Below, piece after piece: positions 1 through 5,075 of a stretch of DNA of 5,075 nucleotides. The notes under the pieces were generated by a model that searched no databases, was not told the origin of the DNA, and saw nothing but the letters and a program-made list of their open reading frames with translations. The translations under genes and the position numbers were made by a program. This stretch comes from DATAXV01 sp036272915 (lineage in GTDB: Bacteria > Chloroflexota > Dormibacteria > Dormibacterales > Dormibacteraceae), in contig DATAXV010000058.1 of assembly GCA_036272915.1 (NCBI GenBank), forward strand, positions 1 to 5,075, given 5' to 3'. The first letter of the stretch is position 1. Each line of letters opens with the position of its first letter.

Positions 1-873
1 GAAGACGTCTTCCAGGTCGGCCGCCTCGGCGGTGGTCTCAAAGATGGGGATGGCTGCCTCGGCGGCCAGGGTGCCGATAAGCTCGCCCGTGGCGCCGGCG
101 ACCTCGAGGCGGTCCTGGCCGACGACGTGGGCCGTAGCGCCGTTCTCCGTCAGGATGGCGGCGAGCTGCCCGGGTTGCGGGGTGCGGACTCGGATGACCT
201 GCGTGGCGCGCTCGGTGAGCTCGTTCAAAGTGGACTGGGTGACGAGCCGGCCGTGGTCCATGATGACCACGCTGTCGACGGTCTGGGCCACCTCGGCCAG
301 GATGTGGCTGGAGACCAGCACGGTCCGGCCTTCGGCGGCCAGCTGACGGAGCAGCCGGCGGAGCCAGTGCACGCCCTCGGGGTCGAGGCCGTTGGCCGGC
401 TCGTCGAGGATGAGGATCTCGGGCTCGCAGAGCAGGGCGGTAGCCAGGCCGAGTCGCTGGCGCATGCCAAGCGAGTACTGCCCGACCCGTCGTCCGGCGG
501 CCGCGGTGAGGTCGACCAGGTCGAGGACCTCGTCGACCCGGGAGCGGGGGGCGTTCCCGGCGAGTGCCTCGATGCGCAGGTGGTCCCGCGCCGACCGTCC
601 GGGGTAAGGGTTGGAGGCCTCCAGGACGGCGCCGACGACGTGGCGGGGCTGGGGCAGCTCGCGGTAGGGGCGCCCGTTGATGGTGGCGGTGCCACTGGTG
701 GGAGTGACGAGGCCGAGGAGCATGCGCAGGGTGGTGGTCTTGCCGGCCCCGTTGGGTCCCAGGAAGCCGTAGACCTCGCCCTTCCTGACGTGAAGGTTGA
801 GCCGGTCGACGGCGAGCCGGGACCGGTCGTAGCGCTTGGTCAGATCGCGCGTCTCGACCAGCAGCTCAGGCAT
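1..873 (-). CDS. ABC transporter ATP-binding protein, BcrA/CcmA-like (C-terminus cut by window edge)
   Basis: This is the cytoplasmic nucleotide-binding subunit of an ABC transporter, which hydrolyses ATP to drive a separate membrane permease. All core motifs are visible: Walker A GPNGAGKTT (residues 39-47), signature YSLGMRQRLGLA (133-144), Walker B ILILDEP (153-159), D-loop NGLDP (161-165) and H-loop SSH (188-190). The Q-loop position carries Glu (GAVLEA, 81-86), as is usual in bacitracin/lantibiotic-type (BcrA) exporter ATPases. A tail of about 70 residues follows, and the last visible residues, LEDVF, are typical of the extreme C-terminus of this family. Probably only about 5-20 residues of the 291 seen are missing. 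The ATG at 873 is secure because an in-frame TGA lies six codons upstream with no other start between. No good Shine-Dalgarno precedes it. An ABC-2 type permease gene would be expected just beyond base 1. The substrate is unknown; export of a drug, peptide or lipid is inferred from the family only. Confidence 0.95.
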   Translation of the reverse strand, partial: MPELLVETRDLTKRYDRSRLAVDRLNLHVRKGEVYGFLGPNGAGKTTTLRMLLGLVTPTSGTATINGRPYRELPQPRHVVGAVLEASNPYPGRSARDHLRIEALAGNAPRSRVDEVLDLVDLTAAAGRRVGQYSLGMRQRLGLATALLCEPEILILDEPANGLDPEGVHWLRRLLRQLAAEGRTVLVSSHILAEVAQTVDSVVIMDHGRLVTQSTLNELTERATQVIRVRTPQPGQLAAILTENGATAHVVGQDRLEVAGATGELIGTLAAEAAIPIFETTAEAADLEDVF

Positions 874-1002
874 CGGGATCGCATCCGGACATCAGGGCTC
901 TTCTCCACGATCGCTCACAGGACTGCAGCGCACCGGCACCGCAACCATATAGCGATCTCGAGCCGCAGAGAGCTTCGGAACCGGCGCCGAGCCGCTGGAG
1001 GG
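874..1002 (-). other. Intergenic leader of the ABC ATPase gene
   Basis: These 129 bases separate the 72-residue gene from the ABC ATPase gene. About 10 bases past the upstream stop codon there is a short stem-loop (972-992: GCT-CGG pairing with CCG-AGC, one bulged base, 8-base loop), not followed by a T-run, so it is at best a weak terminator. A 7-bp inverted repeat (GATCGCT at 909-915, AGCGATC at 951-957) flanks a 35-base spacer. The sequence GGAT-GCG-ATCC sits just before the ATG, where a ribosome binding site would be. On the minus strand TATATG near 946-951 could be a -10 element, but no matching -35 was found. I see no gene here. The leader suggests that the ABC gene may be expressed separately from its upstream neighbours. 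Confidence 0.3.
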
Positions 1003-1221
1003 TCAGCGGCCCAGGCCCTCCTCCGGTGCCGGCAGACCGTGTATCCGCGCGAAGAGCTCGTTTGCCTGGTCCATGACCTCGATCGCCGGGGTGAGCTCGT
1101 CGCCGCTCTGGGCCTGGCCCGCATATTCCCGCGCCCAGTCCTCGACAGCGTCACCTGGGCTGACCGCCAGCTCCTCCGGCGTGGGCAGGCCGGACAGGCC
1201 CAATCTGAATTCCATACTCAT
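1003..1221 (-). CDS. Small hypothetical protein, 72 aa
   Basis: I do not recognise this protein. It is acidic and soluble-looking, with no signal peptide, membrane segment or cysteine. It opens with MSMEFRLGLSGLPTPEEL, has a likely helix around residues 23-36 (DAVEDWAREYAGQA) and a second around 45-61 (PAIEVMDQANELFARIH), and ends in a Pro/Glu/Gly-rich tail. Support for coding comes from the composition: G/C-rich third positions and a sensible mix of charged and hydrophobic residues, with a more AT-rich start (ATG AGT ATG GAA TTC), as is common at translation starts. An open frame continues upstream of 1221, but its translation is Arg/Pro/Gly-rich and antisense-like. A second ATG at 1215 is an equally possible start. 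The ribosome site is weak (GGGCGTGAG just before the ATG). It begins 59 bases after the GNAT-ankyrin stop codon and may share its transcript. A role linked to that enzyme is only inference. Confidence 0.6.
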   Translation of the reverse strand: MSMEFRLGLSGLPTPEELAVSPGDAVEDWAREYAGQAQSGDELTPAIEVMDQANELFARIHGLPAPEEGLGR

Positions 1222-1254
1222 CTCACGCCCAGTCTCGGTGAGGACGGCGGACCG

Positions 1255-1280
1255 GGCACGGACGGTGCCTTCGGTACCGA
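1255..1280 (-). repeat. Palindrome and short hairpin between GNAT-ankyrin gene and 72-aa gene
   Basis: Immediately after the stop codon of the GNAT-ankyrin gene lies the perfect 10-bp palindrome TCGGTACCGA (1271-1280). It is followed directly by a 5-bp hairpin, GGCAC/GTGCC with a 5-base loop (1255-1269). Neither is followed by a T-run, so this is not a standard intrinsic terminator. It could slow 3' decay or partly attenuate transcription before the 72-residue gene, or it could be chance in GC-rich DNA. Confidence 0.3.
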
Positions 1281-2573
1281 TCAGCCAGCGATGGCCTCTT
1301 GGATCAGAGCCGCCATCCGGGGACGGCCCAGGTGCTCGGCCCAGCCCATCGGGTCCGAGTCGTAGGTGAGGTCCCGGACGCTCAGATCTGGACGCGCGGC
1401 CAGGGCCAGGCGGGCGAGATCCTCGTCGTCTCGGTCGATGGCGATGTGGAGCGGTGTAGCCCCATGCTCCCCGCTCCGGAGATTGGCGAGCTCGGGGCGG
1501 TCGCGAAGCATCGCCGCCGTCTGGTCCCGCCAGCCCAGGTCCCAGGCGGAGATGACATCGAGCCGGGCGCCGTGAGCCACCAGGACGCGAGCAGCCTCCT
1601 GTCGCCGCACCAGGACGGCAACTCCCAGCGGTGTCTCGCCGCAGGGGAGCCTCGCCTCGAGGTCGACCCCGCCGCCGGCGAGCAGCGCCTCCAGCGGGGC
1701 GGGGTCGACGGCGCCGATCGCCTCGACCAGCCGGATCGACTCCTCCGGCGGCCCGCCCGCCTCCAGCCGTTCGGCCGCCATCCACCAGGTCCGTCCCCAG
1801 CCCAGGGACTCGAAGCCGACGCGGCGGTAGACGGGGATGCCCATCGGCGTCGCGTTGAGGGTGACCACCGGGCACCCCAGCTCGAGGGCGCGCTCGACGG
1901 CGGCGGCGGTCAGGGCTCCACCGATGCCGCGGCGCCGCGCCGCGGGGACCACGCCGGCCTCATAGATGCCGCCGACGGATTCGGCGACGCCGCGAGAGCC
2001 GGGCGGGCTGGCGTGTAGCACGATCCGCCCCACCACCCGGTCGTCCTCGAAGGCGGCCAGCGTGACCGCGCGGCCCGGCCGGAGGCGCGACAGGGCGCCG
2101 GTCAGCCGCCCCGACTGGCGCCGGTAGTTGGGGAGATCCTCGACATCCCAGTCGACGCGCTCGGCGACCTCGCCTATGACGACGCCTTGGGGCAGCGGAT
2201 GATCGGAAGCCAAGCCGCCCGGCTCGATCCCCATCCAGTGCGGCCGCCAGCCCCAGCCGAAGCCGCGGGCGAGAAGGCTCGCGCCGAGGGCGGCGTCGTC
2301 GTCCATCGCCCACCAGCCGATTTCGCGAAGCGGGCCCAGCTCCGCGGCCGCCTCCAGAACCCGGTCGGCGACGGCGCCCGGGATCTCACCCGGATCCGCG
2401 AACATGACCTGCAGGACATCGCCGCGGCGGGAGCGGACGTGGGCGACGGAGGCACCCGATACCGTCCGCGTCGATCCGCGCGTGAGCGCCGCCCACGCCG
2501 CGCTCCAACTCTCGTGGCTGGCGGCGACGGCGTCGAGGGCTCCGGCCCGGTCGAGGGGGCTCACCGCCCCCAT
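1281..2573 (-). CDS. GNAT-family N-acetyltransferase fused to C-terminal ankyrin repeats
   Basis: A 430-residue cytoplasmic protein with two parts. The N-terminal ~270 residues are GNAT-like. The acetyl-CoA binding motif A is clear at 203-221 (beta-strand IYEAGVVP, then RRRGIGGAL), followed by a helix, a beta-strand PVVTLNA (235-241) and the closing motif IPVYRRVGFESLG (246-258). Residues ~20-117, including LLARGFGWGWRPHWMGI, look like a degenerate first GNAT half, suggesting a tandem-GNAT layout. Residues ~281-430 form about four to five ankyrin repeats: GETPLGVAV (312-320) and GATPLHIAI (371-379) are the clearest, and the end WAEHLGRPRMAALI (411-424) fits a capping repeat. Ankyrin repeats usually bind proteins; the acyl acceptor is unknown. 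The ATG at 2573 was chosen because upstream translation is not protein-like; GAAGG lies about 12-16 bases before it. A GTG three codons in is an alternative. The gene starts 38 bases after the VOC stop, so co-transcription is likely. Confidence 0.9.
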   Translation of the reverse strand: MGAVSPLDRAGALDAVAASHESWSAAWAALTRGSTRTVSGASVAHVRSRRGDVLQVMFADPGEIPGAVADRVLEAAAELGPLREIGWWAMDDDAALGASLLARGFGWGWRPHWMGIEPGGLASDHPLPQGVVIGEVAERVDWDVEDLPNYRRQSGRLTGALSRLRPGRAVTLAAFEDDRVVGRIVLHASPPGSRGVAESVGGIYEAGVVPAARRRGIGGALTAAAVERALELGCPVVTLNATPMGIPVYRRVGFESLGWGRTWWMAAERLEAGGPPEESIRLVEAIGAVDPAPLEALLAGGGVDLEARLPCGETPLGVAVLVRRQEAARVLVAHGARLDVISAWDLGWRDQTAAMLRDRPELANLRSGEHGATPLHIAIDRDDEDLARLALAARPDLSVRDLTYDSDPMGWAEHLGRPRMAALIQEAIAG

Positions 2574-2611
2574 TCTGCCAGCCGCCTTCGGGGTCCGACC
2601 GAGGCCGCGGC

Positions 2612-3067
2612 TCAACAGACGCAGAACTCGTTGCCCTCCGGATCCTGCATGACCACGTGGTAGTGGTCCCGCCACTGGTCGTAGCGGAGGCGTGTCCCTC
2701 CGGCCGCGACCAGGCGCTCGACCTCGGCGTCGATCCGCTCCCGCCGAACGCCGAGGGGAAGGCGGCGGCGGTCGCCGCCGACGTGGATGTCGAGGTGCAG
2801 CCGGTTCCTGACCTTCTTGCCGTCGGCCACCTGCTGGAAGCTGAGGCCGGGATAGACGCCGGCCGGATCGACCAGGTAGACGTTGGCCCGGCTCGGCGGC
2901 TGGAGATCCCGGGCGGGCACGCCGATGGCGCGCAGGTAGCTCGCCCAGTCGTCGAACCCGTCGGGCGGCTGAGCCACCTTGTAGCCCAGCGCGAGCGACC
3001 AGAATCGCGTCATCCGACCCGGGTCGACACACTCCAAGGTCAGCGCCCAGCCCCTCGACGGGGTCAC
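2612..3067 (-). CDS. VOC-superfamily (glyoxalase / bleomycin-resistance fold) protein
   Basis: A 151-residue cytoplasmic protein of the vicinal oxygen chelate fold, in the group often named glyoxalase-like domain protein. Members bind small molecules or catalyse metal-assisted reactions such as isomerisation, dioxygenation or drug sequestration. Two beta-alpha-beta-beta modules are visible. The first starts WALTLECVDPGRMTRFWSLALGY (residues 7-29) and ends in NVYLVDPAG (62-70) and GLSFQQV. The second starts with NRLHLDIHV (89-97), followed by the helix IDAEVERLVAAGG (112-124), and closes with HVVMQDPEGNEFCVC (137-151). The LHLD and EGNEF stretches are where metal or ligand residues usually sit. 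The GTG at 3067 is preferred: it comes just after a G-rich stretch, gives the usual family length and keeps the first strand. The longer frame from an ATG at 3205 adds Arg/Pro/Gly-rich sequence unlike the family. It is first in the leftward cluster. The substrate cannot be named. Confidence 0.9.
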   Translation of the reverse strand: MTPSRGWALTLECVDPGRMTRFWSLALGYKVAQPPDGFDDWASYLRAIGVPARDLQPPSRANVYLVDPAGVYPGLSFQQVADGKKVRNRLHLDIHVGGDRRRLPLGVRRERIDAEVERLVAAGGTRLRYDQWRDHYHVVMQDPEGNEFCVC

Positions 3068-3142
3068 TCCGTCCGCCCCCCGCCACCGCGCGCCGCGATC
3101 GTCCAAGGTCCTATCCCCTTTGCTTCCCGAGCACCGCCATGC

Positions 3143-3174
3143 GGCCAGGCCCCGATCCCGGCCGGGGACTGGTC
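3143..3174. repeat. Imperfect 12-bp inverted repeat in the divergent intergenic region (candidate operator)
   Basis: The left arm GGCCAGGCCCCG (3143-3154) and the right arm CGGGGACTGGTC (3163-3174) match as inverted copies at 10 of 12 positions around an 8-base centre. The overlapping palindrome CCCGGCCGGG (3157-3166) and the perfect palindrome GGTCCGGACC (3171-3180) add to the dyad symmetry. It lies 76 bases upstream of the VOC start and about 90 bases upstream of the GH92 -35 box, so it could be a regulator binding site or a hairpin in the VOC leader. GC-rich DNA yields such repeats by chance, so confidence is limited. Confidence 0.35.
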
Positions 3175-3208
3175 CGGACCGAGGGTGGCGGGCGACCGCT
3201 TGCATCGC

Positions 3209-3214
3209 ATCCTA
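3209..3214 (-). promoter_or_regulatory. Possible -10 element (TAGGAT) for the leftward VOC cluster
   Basis: On the minus strand TAGGAT (3214 to 3209) fits the actinobacterial -10 pattern TANNNT. No TTGACA-like box lies 16-19 bases upstream, so this rests on the -10 alone. If used, transcription would start near 3202 and give the VOC gene a leader of about 135 bases that includes the inverted repeat at 3143-3174. Confidence 0.2.
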
Positions 3215-3263
3215 CCCTCGGCGCCCGGAACGGACCCGGTCAGGCGGCGCACGCGATTCCTCG

Positions 3264-3293
3264 TTGACATCCCCGACCGCGGCCGGGTAGCTT
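3264..3293 (+). promoter_or_regulatory. Housekeeping-sigma promoter for the GH92 gene
   Basis: A perfect -35 hexamer TTGACA (3264-3269) is followed after 18 bases by TAGCTT (3288-3293), which fits the actinobacterial -10 pattern TANNNT. Transcription would start near 3300, leaving a leader of about 45 bases before the GTG start. This is the expected layout for the principal sigma factor (HrdB/SigA type). A run of comparatively AT-rich bases (GTTAAT, 3295-3300) follows the -10. Confidence 0.65.
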
Positions 3294-3330
3294 CGTTAAT
3301 CGGTTAGAGGCCGCTCAGGGACGGCAACCG

Positions 3331-3336
3331 AGGAGG
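3331..3336 (+). promoter_or_regulatory. Strong ribosome binding site that fixes the GH92 start
   Basis: AGGAGG lies 8 bases before the GTG at 3345, an ideal Shine-Dalgarno distance. The nearby ATG at 3340 is not the start of this gene: it is only 3 bases from AGGAGG, is in another frame and reads ATG AGG TGA, a two-codon frame whose stop overlaps the GTG start. An in-frame TAA at 3297-3299, with no other start codon after it, rules out a longer protein. Confidence 0.8.
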
Positions 3337-3344
3337 GAGATGAG

Positions 3345-5075
3345 GTGAGGACGGGCAGCCCCGGTCGATCGTGGACGAACGCGCTCCGGCTCCTGGCGGC
3401 GGTCTTCGGCGCCGGGCTGCTGGCCTGGACGGCGGGCCCGGTCGCCCTCGCCGCCAGCCCGACCTCGCCGGGTTGGGTATCCGATCCCGCCTCGCTGGTC
3501 AATCCGCTGATCGGGACCTCGCCCTCCTGCGACCGCGCCTCCTGCGAGGGCCTGGACGTCCCCGGCGCCTACCTCCCCTTCGGGATGATGCAGTGGGGTC
3601 CGATCACCTCCAGCGGCGGCTACAGCTACGCCGACACCTCGATCCTCGGCTACGCCATGACCAGCGTCTCCGGCTGCGGGGGCGGCTGCGCCGCCGCCAG
3701 CGACGTCCCCGTCCTGCCCACCGCCGGCGCGGTCGGGAGCGAACCTTCGACCGCCACCGAGCCCATGGACCACGCTCAGGAGACCGCCGCCCCCGGCTAC
3801 TACCGCCTCAGCGCGGGAGGCGTCACCACCGAGCTCACCGACACCACCCGCGCCGGCATCGCCAGCTTCGCCTTCCCGGCCACGAGCAGCGCCAACCTGC
3901 TGCTCCAGCTCGCCCACAACAACCCGACGGCCACCGACTTCCAGGTCCTCGGCGACCACCGCGTCGAGGGCTCGATCACGCGCTCCTTCACGAACCCCAC
4001 CGGCGCCCCTGACCCGACGCCCTCCTACTCGATGTACTTCGACATGGAGTTCGACCGGCCCTTCTCGTCCTGGGGCACCTGGAGCGCCGGCTCCGCGCCC
4101 GTGACCCGCACGGCGACGGCGGCGATGGGCCAGCAGCCGGCCGTGACCGGTGCCGCCGGCGCGCTGGTCTCCTTCGACGCCACCTCCGATCAGGACGTGC
4201 TGGCCAGGGTCGGCATCTCCTACGTCAGCGGCGCCGACGCTGCCCTCAACCTCCACGCCGAGATCCCGGGCTGGGACGTGGCCTCGGTCGCGGCCGCCGC
4301 CCACCGCAGCTGGGACTCGATGCTGGGCCGGGTCCAGATCGCCGGCGGCACCCCGGCCGAGCAGGCCGTCTTCTACACCGCGCTCTACCACTCCCTGCTC
4401 TTCCCCAACGTCTTCAGCGACGTCAACGGCGAGTACCGGGGCTGGGACGGAAAGGTGCACACGGTCGCCCCCGGCCACGCCGCCTACGCCAACTTCTCCG
4501 GCTGGGACGTCTACCGCAGTGACATCCAGCTGGAGGCGATGCTCGCGCCCGCCCGGATGAGCGACATGGTCAGCTCGATCCTGGCCGACTACGCCCAGAC
4601 CGGCCAGCTGACCCAGTGGTCGGCCGACGACATGGAGCGCTACATCATGATCGGCGACCCGGCGGACCCGATCGTCACGGACGCCTACGCCTTCGGCGCC
4701 CGAAGCTTCGACACCGCCACCGCCCTTCGTGACATGGTCGCCCAGGCGACGCAGCCGGGCGTCATGCGGCCGGGTCTGCAGCAGTACGAGAAGCTGGGCT
4801 ACGTCGCCTATGATGGCGGACCCTACAGCTGCTGCGGCTTCCGCGGCGTGGTCTCGGCCCAGCTCGAATACGACACCGACGACGACGCCATCGCCGAGCT
4901 CGCTCAGGGCCTCGGCGACGGCGCCCAGGCGGCCGCCTTCGCCAGCCGGGCCCAGAACTGGCAGAACTCGTTCGACCCGGCGAGCGGCTACTTCGAGCCC
5001 AAGTCGGTGGACGGCGAGTTCCGCGCGGCCAACTCGCCGAGCGTGCCCTACGGCGCCTCCGGCTATTTCGACACC
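3345..5075 (+). CDS. Secreted glycoside hydrolase family 92 alpha-mannosidase (3' end beyond window)
   Basis: GH92 enzymes are calcium-dependent, inverting exo-alpha-mannosidases that remove terminal mannose from N-glycans and mannans. The 577 residues seen start with a signal peptide: Arg-containing n-region, hydrophobic LRLLAAVFGAGLLAW (14-28) and probable cleavage after PVALA (32-36). The mature part opens with the family's LVNPLIGT (51-58), then PGAYLPFGMMQWGP (73-86) and GGYSYADTSILGY (91-103). The catalytic-domain region follows with QAVFYTALYHSLLFPNVFSD (340-359), NFSGWDVYRSDIQL (383-396), the segment 436-456 (IGDPADPIVTDAYAFGARSFD) and NSFDPASGYFEPK (541-553). The acid Glu and base Asp known from Bacteroides GH92 enzymes lie further C-terminal, past the window. 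Oddities are Cys pairs (62/67, 111/115, 496/497) and TSVSG where the family usually has THLSG. A C-terminal carbohydrate-binding module may follow unseen. It has its own promoter, diverging from the VOC cluster. Confidence 0.93.
   Translation, partial: MRTGSPGRSWTNALRLLAAVFGAGLLAWTAGPVALAASPTSPGWVSDPASLVNPLIGTSPSCDRASCEGLDVPGAYLPFGMMQWGPITSSGGYSYADTSILGYAMTSVSGCGGGCAAASDVPVLPTAGAVGSEPSTATEPMDHAQETAAPGYYRLSAGGVTTELTDTTRAGIASFAFPATSSANLLLQLAHNNPTATDFQVLGDHRVEGSITRSFTNPTGAPDPTPSYSMYFDMEFDRPFSSWGTWSAGSAPVTRTATAAMGQQPAVTGAAGALVSFDATSDQDVLARVGISYVSGADAALNLHAEIPGWDVASVAAAAHRSWDSMLGRVQIAGGTPAEQAVFYTALYHSLLFPNVFSDVNGEYRGWDGKVHTVAPGHAAYANFSGWDVYRSDIQLEAMLAPARMSDMVSSILADYAQTGQLTQWSADDMERYIMIGDPADPIVTDAYAFGARSFDTATALRDMVAQATQPGVMRPGLQQYEKLGYVAYDGGPYSCCGFRGVVSAQLEYDTDDDAIAELAQGLGDGAQAAAFASRAQNWQNSFDPASGYFEPKSVDGEFRAANSPSVPYGASGYFDT

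Noticed and set aside
972..992. Intrinsic terminator after the 72-residue gene.
   Set aside because: The stem is only six pairs with a bulge and no T-run follows; kept only as a remark on the intergenic region.
127..1365. 412-residue open frame on the plus strand across the ABC ATPase and the 72-residue gene.
   Set aside because: It is antisense to a clear ABC ATPase with all its motifs. Its translation is Gly/Val/Asp/Gln-rich with no domain, the usual shadow of a GC-rich gene.
2574..3086. Extension of the GNAT-ankyrin frame upstream to 3086, giving 601 residues.
   Set aside because: The extra part overlaps the VOC gene in another frame and reads as low-complexity Arg/Gly/Pro sequence. The ATG at 2573 starts where protein-like sequence begins.
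3068..3205. N-terminal extension of the VOC protein to an ATG at 3205.
   Set aside because: The added residues are Arg/Gly/Pro-rich and unlike VOC proteins. The GTG at 3067 gives the normal family length and a proper first beta-strand.
3340..3348. ATG at 3340 as the start of the GH92 gene.
   Set aside because: It reads ATG AGG TGA and stops at once, is out of frame with the mannosidase, and is too close to AGGAGG.
3315..4478. 387-residue open frame on the minus strand opposite the GH92 gene.
   Set aside because: Highly repetitive Gly/Ala/Val/Arg composition, no recognisable motif and complete overlap with a well-supported GH92 gene; an antisense shadow.

Overview
The window is very GC-rich throughout, with strong G/C preference at third codon positions, GTG starts and classic AGGAGG / TTGACA signals. 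It carries a secreted GH92 glycosidase of the type common in soil actinobacteria. The best guess is a high-GC actinomycete (Actinomycetota); the sequence alone does not allow a genus. There are no RNA genes, insertion sequences, CRISPR arrays, phage genes or attachment sites that I can support.

Layout. Positions 1-3067 hold four genes, all on the minus strand. In transcription order they are a VOC/glyoxalase-fold protein (3067-2612), a GNAT acetyltransferase fused to ankyrin repeats (2573-1281), a 72-residue protein of unknown function (1221-1003), and an ABC transporter ATPase (873 to beyond base 1). The gaps are 38, 59 and 129 bases, so the first three could be one transcript. The ABC gene is more likely to have its own leader, or to lead a unit with a permease beyond the left edge. 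A 277-base divergent intergenic region (3068-3344) follows. It contains a near-consensus housekeeping promoter for the rightward gene and a 12-bp imperfect inverted repeat closer to the leftward gene. The rightward gene (3345 to beyond 5075) encodes a GH92 alpha-mannosidase precursor with a signal peptide; its catalytic residues lie past the right edge.

How they fit together. The GH92 enzyme is an exported, presumably nutrient-scavenging glycosidase that trims alpha-mannosides (fungal or plant glycans, mannans) outside the cell. The leftward cluster combines a small-molecule-binding VOC protein, an acetyltransferase-ankyrin fusion and a BcrA-type ABC exporter ATPase. This set of families recurs in antibiotic or toxin resistance and small-molecule detoxification, but no substrate can be read from the sequence and the grouping may be coincidental.

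I found no convincing new biological system. The points most worth a second look are the GNAT-ankyrin fusion, the cysteine-rich and divergent N-terminal motifs of the GH92 enzyme, the unidentified 72-residue gene, and the architecture of the divergent promoter region.
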